DNA of 64,000 nt, taken from positions 1 through 64,000 of the forward strand of contig JAHHGV010000005.1 in the NCBI GenBank assembly GCA_019359695.1, read 5' to 3'. This stretch comes from Brasilonema angustatum HA4187-MV1 (lineage in GTDB: Bacteria; Cyanobacteriota; Cyanobacteriia; Cyanobacteriales; Nostocaceae). Shown piece by piece: positions 53,057 through 61,520 of the stretch; position 1 is the stretch's first letter, and each line of letters opens with the position of its first letter. The translations under genes were made by a program, and so were the position numbers. The notes beneath the pieces were generated by a model. That model saw only the letters and a program-made list of their open reading frames with translations. It searched no databases and was not told where the DNA came from.

Positions 53057-54559
53057 TCAATCCACTCCCAAAAGCGCTTCACCTCGTTGATAGAGTTCGC
53101 GAGCATAGTCAGTCCAAACTCCTTGTCCCCAATATCGGAAACAACTTGTTTGCAATAACAAGTTGTACAGTAATGCTCTTTGATAATCGCAACTCTGTGT
53201 CACGCAAGGATCTTGCTGAACTAATGAATCATATTTTTCATGAAATAAAGCACTGAGTTTATTCATTGGATCTAAAACATTTTCGTAACCTTGAACCCAA
53301 CTTAAATTGTTCGTCCAAGAAGCACCATCCATGTGAAATTGATGGTCTGTTTCCTTTAATTCTGTTATTGCTTTTTCCACAGCTTCTGGTGTAGAATTTC
53401 CTGGTTCTACTCGCTGCCAAATTTTGTGTTGCTGTACGGCTTGACAGGTTGGATATTCATCTGGATTCACACCAGCAGCTTCAATTAATTCCAAATATTC
53501 AGTACCGTTGAGTGCGACAATTCCTGAATGATTGTTTCCGGAATCGCGAATTTCATAATAGACTCTCAACAAATCGCGGGGATATTCGTTCATCATAACG
53601 CCGCCATTTTCCCCATCAGCAATTTGAGTGACAAGCGAGGGAACTTTAACATTACCAATTTGCTGTTGACTTCTTCCTTTCGCCTCAAAATAAGGCTGCA
53701 TTTGAGCCACTAACTTTGTGTCGGAACCTTGAGTTTTGATTAATGCTGTAATGCTGATGGTTTCACCTTTAGAATTGCGGGCAAGCAATCGATTTGGAAT
53801 ATATTTATCCTCATGACGTAAACCCGATCCATCCAGACGTTCTACAGAATGTTCTTGCACCATCAACCAACGATATCCGCATTCTTTGAGAGCTTTGATA
53901 TATTCAAACAAAGTATCCGGGTGGTTTGGTAAGTGCATTTCTGGGGGAGAAAAGCCCTTCACGCGCTGTAGGGCATCATAGCCGAAAATGGCTGCAAAGT
54001 AATGTTGCCAAGCTTGAATTTGGAGTTTAATGTCAGGAATTGGTGTGGAAGGAATAACCGCATGACTCCACATTGTTCCCAACCATTCGACGTAAGGCTG
54101 ATATTGAGAGTCACAAGTCAAACGTTTGAGATTATTGATAATATCCTCTCGTCCCATTTGTTGTAACCCCCACAACAAATTACCCGAGTAATCGAGCATA
54201 ATTCGAGGATTGCAACCTTCGGATATAAGTTGGGGAATAAAATCGCCCATCCGGCTATAACACCAGGCAAATGGTTCTGCGTTATGGTTATCTCCTTGAT
54301 GGGGATGTTCAAACATATACTGGAGATGGCTGATAATTTCCCCGTGAGCACCCGCAGGAATGCTGGGTTGATGCATATGGAGAGCACAAGCAAACCCAGC
54401 CGTGATATTTTCTAGGCGGAGATTGGTGGTGTTGAGAAATACAGGGTTATCTTGCTGAACCACAGAATTAATTTCTGCCTCACAGCCGCAAATATTGGGT
54501 AATCCTGTCCGGAATTGTTCCAAAATTGGTAGATTAGCAGATGATTTTGTTGCAGTCAT
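53057..54559 (-). CDS. Glycoside hydrolase family 57 protein
   Basis: 500 residues. AGFACALHMHQPSIPAGAHG carries the conserved HxHQP motif near the N-terminus of GH57. GFSPPEMHLPNHPDTLFEYI and EYPRDLLRVYYEIRDSGNN fit the catalytic barrel, and the Glu in SPPEMHL is the likely nucleophile region. GH57 enzymes act on alpha-glucans (amylases, branching enzymes). The C-terminus contains a stretch of conserved Trp-rich sequence (DGASWTNNLSWVQGYE). A small membrane protein gene precedes it. Confidence 0.85.
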   Translation of the reverse strand: MTATKSSANLPILEQFRTGLPNICGCEAEINSVVQQDNPVFLNTTNLRLENITAGFACALHMHQPSIPAGAHGEIISHLQYMFEHPHQGDNHNAEPFAWCYSRMGDFIPQLISEGCNPRIMLDYSGNLLWGLQQMGREDIINNLKRLTCDSQYQPYVEWLGTMWSHAVIPSTPIPDIKLQIQAWQHYFAAIFGYDALQRVKGFSPPEMHLPNHPDTLFEYIKALKECGYRWLMVQEHSVERLDGSGLRHEDKYIPNRLLARNSKGETISITALIKTQGSDTKLVAQMQPYFEAKGRSQQQIGNVKVPSLVTQIADGENGGVMMNEYPRDLLRVYYEIRDSGNNHSGIVALNGTEYLELIEAAGVNPDEYPTCQAVQQHKIWQRVEPGNSTPEAVEKAITELKETDHQFHMDGASWTNNLSWVQGYENVLDPMNKLSALFHEKYDSLVQQDPCVTQSCDYQRALLYNLLLQTSCFRYWGQGVWTDYARELYQRGEALLGVD

Positions 54560-54575
54560 AGTCGTTCCAAATAGC

Positions 54576-54677
54576 TTATTGAAAGACGAAACCAGCCAGC
54601 AAAAGAGGTAACAGTAGAAGGACAGACACTATTAACAACAGAGTTCCCGGATCAATCTTAATCTGTGGTTCGCGCAT
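54576..54677 (-). CDS. 33-residue single-pass membrane protein
   Basis: MREPQIKIDPGTLLLIVSVL followed by LLLPLLLAGFVFQ: a charged 9-residue head and one strong membrane helix. AAGGG lies seven bases before the ATG. It sits 16 bases upstream of GH57 on the same strand. The size recalls small photosynthetic subunits, but the sequence matches none that I know. Conservation would decide whether it is real. Confidence 0.5.
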   Translation of the reverse strand: MREPQIKIDPGTLLLIVSVLLLLPLLLAGFVFQ

Positions 54678-54720
54678 TGTACACCCTTTTAGAAAAACAG
54701 GTATTGCAAATCATTAGTTA

Positions 54721-54812
54721 CAGGATTTACGCAAAAATAACGTAGTTGTGTCATTGCGACGTAAGAAAGCAATCTCACAGTCTTGTTTTTTCGTAACTCA
54801 TGCGTAAGTTAT
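54721..54812. repeat. MITE-like unit (GGACTTACGCA family), full copy
   Basis: Ends CAGGATTTACGCAAAAATAA and CGTAACTCATGCGTAAGTTA are imperfect inverted repeats around 92 bases. Partial copies lie at 37.12, 48.43 and 61.05 kb. Confidence 0.78.
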
Positions 54813-54831
54813 AACTACAGATCACCATACC

Positions 54832-55536
54832 TTAACATGCCTCTTGAGAGAAACAGTCCAAATCCCCATTCATAAATTTAAAATCAGGCAGAGAAGGTAT
54901 GGACTCAAGAACCAAGGTTGGTGGGCGTAATTCCCATTGTTTCGTTGAGACTTGCAAGTCTTTGATTAATCCTGTTCGGATATCCAGTACCCAACCATGA
55001 ATCACTGGTGCTTTTTGATCATAAAGTGCTTTACGCATAATAGAAGTTTGGTATAGATTTTTAACCTGTACCAAAATATTGATTTCTGCTAGACGATTTA
55101 GACGTTCTTCTTTTGTGAGCAAAGCATCAATTTCGTCTTGGTTTTGTAAGTAGATTTCTCGGATCGGATTCACCCAATTATCAATGATTCCAATGGTTTT
55201 TCCTTCTAGCGCCGCCTTAATTCCACCGCAACCGTAATGACCGCAAACAATAATGTGTTGAACTTGAAGATGAGAAATTGCGTATTCCAAAACGGCTAAA
55301 AAGTTAATATCCGTTAGGGACACTTGATTGGCAATGTTGCGATGGACAAATAACTCTCCAGGTTCTGTGCGTGTAAAGTTGGTTAGCGGTAAACGACTAT
55401 CAGAACACCCAATGTAAAGATAGGGGGGTTTTTGTCCGGTGGCTAATTGTTCAAAATAGTTGGGGTTCAAAGCCAGTTTTTCTGCAACCCAAGCTTGATT
55501 ATTGTTCAGGAGTTCATCAATGCTGTGATATTTCAT
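54832..55536 (-). CDS. Beta-class carbonic anhydrase
   Basis: 234 residues. The zinc ligands are Cys44 (CSDSR, with Asp46-Arg48 dyad), His100 and Cys103 (CGHYGCGGI). It interconverts CO2 and bicarbonate. The length fits simple beta-CAs (EcaB/CcaA-like) without the long CcaA tail. No signal peptide is visible, so it is probably cytoplasmic or carboxysome-associated. It lies 48 kb from the RuBisCO operon with its own context. Confidence 0.93.
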   Translation of the reverse strand: MKYHSIDELLNNNQAWVAEKLALNPNYFEQLATGQKPPYLYIGCSDSRLPLTNFTRTEPGELFVHRNIANQVSLTDINFLAVLEYAISHLQVQHIIVCGHYGCGGIKAALEGKTIGIIDNWVNPIREIYLQNQDEIDALLTKEERLNRLAEINILVQVKNLYQTSIMRKALYDQKAPVIHGWVLDIRTGLIKDLQVSTKQWELRPPTLVLESIPSLPDFKFMNGDLDCFSQEAC

Positions 55537-56165
55537 TAATCTTTAGCAAAGTCTAGGGTTCCAGGTATTTGCGCTTAGTACAGCATTTCATAAATTCATA
55601 ACGCTTTTCTTTGAGATTATTTGGCTAGCCCTTTTGAAATAAGCGATAAGAGCGTTGTTTATAAGCCCCTACAAACACCATATGAAACTCAAGGAAAGAA
55701 GCTGTTAGTCGTTGCGAACTTGTGCAATACAGTACTTACTTCTAGTTTTAATTGGACAATGCAGTTGACGCTATACCCAGCCACTAAATTTAGTATTTTG
55801 ATAATAAAGTTAATGAGATAAAATAATTCTTCAATCTGGGGAGAATTATGTTATCTATTGATACTATACAAGCTTTTATACAGATTTATACTGACTATTA
55901 ATCATTTAATTGGTTCCGGATGAACTACTTTCTTTAAAAAAATCTGTAAATTAATATTATACACAATAACTGGGAATTCAAGATATTTTTGTTATCTACA
56001 GATCAAATTGTTGTTTGTTAATCAGTATATTCTATGCTAGGTTGCAAATCATGATTTTGAATTAAAACCTCCTGTGATCGAGATAGAAACCTTTCATAAA
56101 GAGCAATTATAATTAAACTCATTCAACAGGAATCATTGAGACTGAGAGTTATCAGGAGAGAAATT
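55537..56165. other. AT-rich intergenic region
   Basis: No convincing gene. A short open frame near 55621-55821 (PFEISDKSVVYKPLQTPYET) could be a remnant, but I cannot match it. Confidence 0.4.
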
Positions 56166-56681
56166 GTGGCTCAAGATTATTCAGCAAAATGGTGGGCAGC
56201 GTTTATCTGTATTGCAGTTATCGAAGGAGTTTTGCTTATTTTGTTAATTTCTAGACAACCGACTCCACTTCTTTTTGTAGCAATCATTGCTATTGCATTA
56301 CTACTGTTTCTTATTCCTCAGCTTGATGAGGTTATTGCATTGACTTTTGATAGAGGAAAGCTAGATAGCAAAATAAATTCAATTGGAAAAAAACTCTCTA
56401 CCACAAAGGCAAGAACTGACAAGCTAGTTTTGATATCTATGTCCAAATCTATGTTTGAGACTCTCAAGAAACTGGCTGGGGGTAACTTTGGTTCTTATGA
56501 AATGAATGATAATCTAGAAAAAGAAATTTTTCACCTGAAAGATATAGGATATGTAGATGTTGGTAGAATTCGTGACATTCCTTATAAAGATAATAACCTT
56601 TCCGATTACGTAAAAGTCACTGATTTAGGTAAGCAGTATATCGATCTTCGTAAAAGTACAGAAGAGGACAACAAAGGTTAG
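56166..56681 (+). CDS. Hypothetical membrane protein with winged-helix-like tail
   Basis: 171 residues from a GTG that has AGGAGA five bases upstream; an upstream TTG is in frame but unsupported. Two membrane helices, WWAAFICIAVIEGVLLILLI and LLFVAIIAIALLLFLI, are followed by a cytoplasmic part. There MFETLKKLAGGNFGSYEMND and KDIGYVDVGRIRDIPYKDNN with YVKVTDLGKQYIDLR look like a winged helix. Family unknown. Confidence 0.6.
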   Translation: MAQDYSAKWWAAFICIAVIEGVLLILLISRQPTPLLFVAIIAIALLLFLIPQLDEVIALTFDRGKLDSKINSIGKKLSTTKARTDKLVLISMSKSMFETLKKLAGGNFGSYEMNDNLEKEIFHLKDIGYVDVGRIRDIPYKDNNLSDYVKVTDLGKQYIDLRKSTEEDNKG

Positions 56682-56734
56682 TTTTAACTTTCTGAAATTT
56701 TGCCAGGGGACTCTACACTTGATTCTATTTGATG

Positions 56735-56941
56735 CTAATCTTTCACCCTTAAAGTGATAACTTTATATGTGGTTTGAGTCAAATGAAAGCTGACATGTTG
56801 CTCATGAGTTGCCCAAACAACATCGGGAATGACGCTATCGGCTTTTTGAAAACACCAAACCAAAGTAAAGCGTCTCGGTTTATCCTGGATATCCGTCAAT
56901 TGTAGTGAACTATATATAAAGCGCACGTGCGATCGCCACAC
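56735..56941 (-). CDS. Short hypothetical open frame
   Basis: 68 residues with protein-like stretches (LQLTDIQDKPRRFTLVWCFQ, THEQHVSFHLTQTTYKVITL). It lies in the gap between two plus-strand genes and may be the end of a decayed gene. No family recognised. Confidence 0.3.
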   Translation of the reverse strand: MWRSHVRFIYSSLQLTDIQDKPRRFTLVWCFQKADSVIPDVVWATHEQHVSFHLTQTTYKVITLRVKD

Positions 56942-56986
56942 AATACAAAATCAGTTACCATTAAACACGTAGTTCTAAAAGTACGA

Positions 56987-57445
56987 ATGCTTAAAAGTAA
57001 AATTACTTACGTTTTATTTACCCTGAGCTTAATCATTGTTCTTAGCTGGACTACTATTTCAAGGCTACCGAACCTTCTCACTTGCCAGGAATCAAATGTT
57101 ATTCGAGGAACAGGTGAAAGATTCTACACACATCCTCAGAAAATCATAGTTGAGCCTTGGCGAGGTGAACATCACGTTTACGCAATTTTTATGATTCCTG
57201 GTGGAAATCTCACTGATAAGCTGTTCACAGTCACTATAAATGGTACTGGCACTTTCTGCGGAGAACTTATTTTTGCTGGCACGACTGTTGCTGAAGGCGT
57301 TTATGCTAAGCCAGGATATTACCTGATGAAGGCATTATTCCATACTCGGGCTGCTGTATGGTTGATTTCTCAAGGTAAGAAAGATGAGTTAAACCAGCCT
57401 GATAATTGGAAAGTTGGTTATGGAAAAATACAACAATCTGGGTAA
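56987..57445 (+). CDS. Hypothetical membrane-anchored or secreted protein
   Basis: 152 residues from the ATG before LKSKITYVLFTLSLIIVLSW, an obvious signal anchor. The rest is beta-rich (YAIFMIPGGNLTDKLFTVTI, GTGTFCGELIFAGTTVAEGV), with two cysteines that could pair. No family recognised. I rejected an earlier ATG because the frame before it lacks a binding site and puts polar residues before the signal. Confidence 0.55.
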   Translation: MLKSKITYVLFTLSLIIVLSWTTISRLPNLLTCQESNVIRGTGERFYTHPQKIIVEPWRGEHHVYAIFMIPGGNLTDKLFTVTINGTGTFCGELIFAGTTVAEGVYAKPGYYLMKALFHTRAAVWLISQGKKDELNQPDNWKVGYGKIQQSG

Positions 57446-57600
57446 ACTGACTTGAAAATAGGGAACGCTTAACAGGGAACAGGTTAAGAGGTATTTTCAT
57501 GTGTTCTGGTGAGGCAGTTCATGATGGCTACTTTGGCATAATTTTGATTATTGATCCCTATTAATGATCAGTTGTAGAAAGGATAATTTTACTAAAAGTA

Positions 57601-57882
57601 ATGCTACGTAGTTTCCGACGATACCATCGCCAGATTGCCATTATTTTGTGCCTACCATTATTTCTGACTGTGCTCACTGGTATGGCGTACACTATTATCA
57701 ATGAATGGTTCCACCAGCATGAGTTAGCTGTATTTCTGATCAAAATCCATAGCCTAGAAGTCTTGAATCTACAAGGAATTTATCCCTTTTTGAATGGTTT
57801 AGGATTAATCGGTTTATTGATTACTGGTGTAAGTATGACAGGTTTGTTTCGTCAACGCACTAATAAAAATACACTGGGATAA
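57601..57882 (+). CDS. PepSY-associated membrane protein (short)
   Basis: 93 residues: LRSFRRYHRQIAIILCLPLF, LTVLTGMAYTIINEWF, then EVLNLQGIYPFLNGLGLIGL and LITGVSMTGLFRQR. The RRYHR-helix-LTG-helix pattern is that of PepSY-associated TM proteins in cyanobacteria. Two membrane helices flank a short external loop with histidines. Function unknown. Confidence 0.7.
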   Translation: MLRSFRRYHRQIAIILCLPLFLTVLTGMAYTIINEWFHQHELAVFLIKIHSLEVLNLQGIYPFLNGLGLIGLLITGVSMTGLFRQRTNKNTLG

Positions 57883-57989
57883 TTTCAAATTGAAAGGGAA
57901 CAGGGAATAGGGAACGCTTAACAGGAATTAAAATTTCCCTATTCCCTCCAAAGAGCGAAAACCTGTGGAGCGGAACGCCGCACCTATGA

Positions 57990-59417
57990 CTACAATAAAT
58001 CCATGACTGTACGATAATGAGCTTCAAGTTGAGCAACAGTCTCAGACTTGCGTTTTGTATCCCACTGACTGTGATCAAATAATTGTTGACGCAAATCATC
58101 CACGTTAATAGTAGTCACTTTGCCATCACCGACTACCTGCTTACCATTTACCCAGACACTAACTACCGCATTGGTGGGACGACCAAGAATTAATAAGCCA
58201 ATCGGGTCTGTACGCGGTAGTAGTGATAAACTGGTGAGGTCATACATCACCAAATCGGCTTTTTTGCCGACGGTTAGGGAACCGAGTTGATCAGCCATGT
58301 TCAGTCCTTTTGCACCACCCAAAGATGCCATCTCCACTGATTGACGAGGTGTAATCCAGTGTTGGTAATCGAAATCTGTGATATTGTGCAATATTGAACC
58401 TATTTTGATGGCTTCTAGTAAGTCTTGGGAATCGTTGCTAGATGCACCATCACAACCAAAAGTGACGTTGACTCCAGCTTGACGATATTTCAGAATCGGC
58501 GCGATACCACTACCTATACGCAAGTTACTTAAGGGATTGTGGACAACTGTAGATTTAGTTTCGGCGAGTATTGTGATATCGGTGTCAGTTAAGTGAATGC
58601 AATGGGCAAGGGATGTGCGATCGCCTAAATAACCAATCCGCCCCAGATGTTCAACCGCACTACAGCCATATTTTTCTTGCGCGAGTTTCTCTTGCGCTTT
58701 GGTTTCCAGTAGATGGGAGTGACGGCAAAGATTGTACTTATCGCTTAACTCAATACATCCTTGGAACAAAGCATCAGAACATAATTGTATTCCTGTGGGG
58801 GCAACTAAAATACTGATACCCTCATCTGGGCGATGAAACTGTCTGACAGCTTCTTCTATTAATTCTAGTGTCGCCTGAGTTGAGCGAAAATAAGGCTCGT
58901 GATTTTGCTTAGTTTCTCCAGATGGTATCCCAGCAGTCAGGGATTCATCTTGAATTAGAGGAGAGACAAAAGCACGAATGCCAACTTCTTTGTAAGCACG
59001 AACGGCGGTTGCAATTGTTTCCAACTCTTTGCCTGGAATGAGGATGAGATGATCCACCACACTCGTTCCACCGGAAAGCAGGGTTTCCACTGCCGTTCCC
59101 AAAGCACTAAGGTAAACTTTTTCTAGATCAAGAGGCGCAAAGTCGTAAAGTTGTGCTAACCATAATTCTAGAGGAAGCGGTGGAATGATACCTCGTTGCC
59201 ACATTTCAGAGGAGTGGCTGTGGGCGTTGAAAAATCCTGGCAACAGGAGTTTGTTTTCACCGTTAATCGCCGTACCGATAACCTCTAGACTGGGTGCGTT
59301 CTGCTGAAAGCAGCAGCGCTTCGCTATCGCCACTATCGCCCCATCTACGACTTGCACATCCACAGTTGCATAATCATCAACAGTGGTAATTAAAACATTT
59401 TGAATTGTAAAGTTCAT
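57990..59417 (-). CDS. Amidohydrolase (TrzA/SsnA-like), with a 9-residue repeat-encoded insert
   Basis: 475 residues. The metal site HxH is in LLPGFFNAHSHSSEMWQRG, with further ligands in LCRHSHLLE and SLAHCIHLTDTD and the Asp in FGCDGASSN. This is the deaminase/chlorohydrolase branch that acts on cyclic C-N bonds. Near the N-terminus, AKRCCFQQN is encoded by a 27-base repeat inside a HIP1 octamer; without it the sequence reads VDGAIVAIAPSLEV. The insert is in a surface strand turn and probably tolerated. It is divergent from the cysteine hydrolase. Confidence 0.9.
   Translation of the reverse strand: MNFTIQNVLITTVDDYATVDVQVVDGAIVAIAKRCCFQQNAPSLEVIGTAINGENKLLLPGFFNAHSHSSEMWQRGIIPPLPLELWLAQLYDFAPLDLEKVYLSALGTAVETLLSGGTSVVDHLILIPGKELETIATAVRAYKEVGIRAFVSPLIQDESLTAGIPSGETKQNHEPYFRSTQATLELIEEAVRQFHRPDEGISILVAPTGIQLCSDALFQGCIELSDKYNLCRHSHLLETKAQEKLAQEKYGCSAVEHLGRIGYLGDRTSLAHCIHLTDTDITILAETKSTVVHNPLSNLRIGSGIAPILKYRQAGVNVTFGCDGASSNDSQDLLEAIKIGSILHNITDFDYQHWITPRQSVEMASLGGAKGLNMADQLGSLTVGKKADLVMYDLTSLSLLPRTDPIGLLILGRPTNAVVSVWVNGKQVVGDGKVTTINVDDLRQQLFDHSQWDTKRKSETVAQLEAHYRTVMDLL
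59299..59325. repeat. 27-base in-frame insert in a HIP1 site of the amidohydrolase gene
   Basis: The insert separates GCG from ATCGC on the plus strand. Removing it gives GCGATCGC and keeps the reading frame. CTGCTG family. Confidence 0.9.
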
Positions 59418-59505
59418 GGCTTAAACCTTGATTAAGTATAAGTAATAGAACATTTAGGAGATTTTCAAGTTACAAAATAAAGGATGGTGTTGGGTGTAGC
59501 AATCT

Positions 59506-60288
59506 ATGAATATACCTGTTCGGAATTTAGGAATTGCACCAAACGCATGGGCAGTAAACCATACGTTTGCAGATATCACTCGTCCTCCCCAGATCCCACA
59601 ACCCGTTATTTTATCAACAGAAACCAAAACCCTGCGCCTTGACTTGGCAAAAACTGCCATTCTCGTCATTGATATGCAAAACGACTTCTGTCACCCTGAT
59701 GGCTGGTTGGCGCATATCGGTGTAGATGTCACCCCAGCCCAGAAACCTGTTCAACCTTTACAAATCTTATTACCTGAACTCCGAAACAAAAATGTACCCG
59801 TGATCTGGGTGAATTGGGGAAATCGTCCCGACTTACTCAACATTAGTGCCAATCTGCTTCACGTCTATAACTCCACGGGTGTTGGCGTGGGATTAGGTGA
59901 TCCCTTACCGAGTAACGGCGCTAAAGTACTCATGGCGGGTAGTTGGGCGGCGGCGGTAGTCGATGAACTCCAACAATTACCCCAGGATATTCGTGTGGAT
60001 AAATACCGTATGAGTGGTTTTTGGGATACCCCTTTGGATAGTATCCTCCGGAACTTGGGCAGAACAACACTACTTTTTGCAGGAGTGAATGCCGATCAAT
60101 GTGTGATGGCTACCTTACAAGATGCAAACTTCTTAGGATACGACTGCTTACTAGTTAAAGATTGTACTGCGACAACTTCTCCTGAGTATTGTTGGCTCGC
60201 GACAATATACAACGTCAACCAGTGCTTTGGCTTTGTGAGTGATTCGCAAGCAATCTTAAACGCACTTCAACAAAGCCCTGGATGTTGA
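59506..60288 (+). CDS. Isochorismatase-like cysteine hydrolase
   Basis: 260 residues. The triad is Asp56 (VIDMQNDFC), Lys166 (VDKYRMSGF) and Cys199 (GVNADQCV). The N-terminal 45 residues precede the core, as in ureidoacrylate- or biuret-type hydrolases. These split C-N bonds of ureido or carbamoyl groups. With the divergent amidohydrolase and the following cupin it suggests stepwise breakdown of a cyclic nitrogen compound; the substrate is not identifiable. Its last codons are part of a 194-bp duplication. Confidence 0.88.
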   Translation: MNIPVRNLGIAPNAWAVNHTFADITRPPQIPQPVILSTETKTLRLDLAKTAILVIDMQNDFCHPDGWLAHIGVDVTPAQKPVQPLQILLPELRNKNVPVIWVNWGNRPDLLNISANLLHVYNSTGVGVGLGDPLPSNGAKVLMAGSWAAAVVDELQQLPQDIRVDKYRMSGFWDTPLDSILRNLGRTTLLFAGVNADQCVMATLQDANFLGYDCLLVKDCTATTSPEYCWLATIYNVNQCFGFVSDSQAILNALQQSPGC

Positions 60289-60649
60289 ATAGTGATTCGC
60301 TTGCCTCTGTATGACCATATAACCATAGAAAGATAAATACACTTCCAAACTCACGACTCTTTACAACTCAGATAACTATAAAGGAGATAAATTATGTACG
60401 CGACTCGTTGTGTGATTCCCGTTGTCAAATCTCCCAAAGATTACCAAACAGATCGCAACTTCAACAAAGTGCTGAATGTTGAATAGTGATTTTGCTTGCC
60501 TTTGTATGACCATATAACCATAGAGAGATAAATACACTTCCAAACTCACGACTCTTTACACCGATAACTATAAAGGAGATAAATTATGTACCTGGCTAGT
60601 TGTGTGATTCCTGTTATCAAATCTCCCAAAGATTACCAAGCATATCGCA
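60265..60649. repeat. 194-bp tandem duplication spanning the hydrolase end and cupin start
   Basis: Copy one starts at 60265 and copy two at 60459. Each includes the end of the cysteine hydrolase, the spacer, the AAGGAG binding site and the first codons of the cupin. They differ at about 15 positions, so the event is not recent. Confidence 0.9.
60394..60486 (+). pseudogene. Truncated cupin start (30 codons) in the first duplicate
   Basis: MYATRCVIPVVKSPKDYQTD then RNFNKVLNVE to a stop. The first 19 residues match the downstream cupin; the rest is hydrolase-end sequence. The binding site is perfect, so a short peptide may be made. Confidence 0.8.
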
Positions 60650-61047
60650 TTAGTCCCAATGACTCAAACCGCTTGGCGATTATATTCGACACCGCAAGTG
60701 CTAATACTTCTTTGACTTGTTGCGTGGAAATTTTTGATGTTGGTGGGAAAACACCACCCAATCGTCATCAATTGGCGGTGGAAATGTTTTTTGTCCTCAA
60801 AGGAGAAGGAATCGCCAGTTGTGATGGCAAAGTAGTCCGAATTAAAGCAGGAGATAGTTTGTTAGTCCCTCCCACAGGCACTCATGTGATTGAAAATATC
60901 GGTTATGGTCGTTTATATACGCTAACTATTATGATTCCTAATGAAGATTTTGCGGAATTAATTCGTAGTGGTACACCAGTGGAGTTGGATGAGGAAGATA
61001 TGGCAGTTTTGGGGAGAGTGGATAGTTTAATGCCATGTAAAGTGTGA
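60586..61047 (+). CDS. Cupin-domain protein
   Basis: 153 residues. The cupin core has NRHQLAVEMFFVLKGEGIAS (first motif, with His and Glu ligands) and GDSLLVPPTGTHVIENIGYG (second motif, His). The AAGGAG site is seven bases upstream. Single-domain cupins may be metal-dependent oxygenases or isomerases or ligand-binding. It probably belongs with the cysteine hydrolase in one transcript. Confidence 0.85.
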   Translation: MYLASCVIPVIKSPKDYQAYRISPNDSNRLAIIFDTASANTSLTCCVEIFDVGGKTPPNRHQLAVEMFFVLKGEGIASCDGKVVRIKAGDSLLVPPTGTHVIENIGYGRLYTLTIMIPNEDFAELIRSGTPVELDEEDMAVLGRVDSLMPCKV

Positions 61048-61066
61048 TTTATAGGACTTACGCAGA

Positions 61067-61180
61067 AGAGATCCCCCAACCCCCTTAAAAAGGGGGCTTT
61101 TTCTAGAGATCCCCCAACCCCCTTAAAAAGGGGGCTTTTTCTAGAGATCCCCCAACCCCCTTAAAAAGGGGGCTTTTTCT
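61067..61180 (+). terminator. Three tandem 38-bp hairpin-terminator repeats
   Basis: Copies at 61067, 61105 and 61143 are identical. Each contains CCCCCTTAAAAAGGGGG followed by CTTTTTCT, a stem with a T-run. They lie 20 bases after the cupin stop and would give a triple terminator. Confidence 0.85.
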
Positions 61181-61520
61181 GGTACCCAGGCTGAGCCTGG
61201 GAACCAGAGGTGGGAGGTTCTACCTCCAGAGTCATAGCTAAATGACAATAGTGCAAGAACAGATACAAACAGGCGATCGTGCGAAGACTCAGGTCCTGCA
61301 CCAGTCGCATTACCCGCCTAGGGTTTAAACCCCAGGCTAATAGCTAAAGTCTTCTAAAGAAGACTGAGTAAGAATTTCAGTCCATTTCAATGGACTTGGG
61401 CTACTCGCTGTAGAAATTTATTTCTTGGCGGACGAGAATTATGGTGCAAGATCTCAGAAGACGCACGCTGCGCGATCATACTGCATTAAGGTGATTTTTC
61501 AGTTTCGGAGTACTTCTCAC
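61181..61520. other. Palindrome-rich intergenic region
   Basis: No gene. Several hairpins, such as CCCAGGCTGAGCCTGGG and GAGGTAGAACCTCC-type arms. A stretch near 61417-61460 (GAAATTTATTTCTTGG then CGAGAATTATGG) recurs at 63658-63692. Confidence 0.55.

Noticed and set aside
55621-55821. 66-codon frame in the gap after carbonic anhydrase
   Set aside because: TTG start, no binding site, no family match.
61067-61180. 38-bp repeats as a CRISPR array
   Set aside because: Copies are directly adjacent without spacers and each is a terminator-like hairpin.
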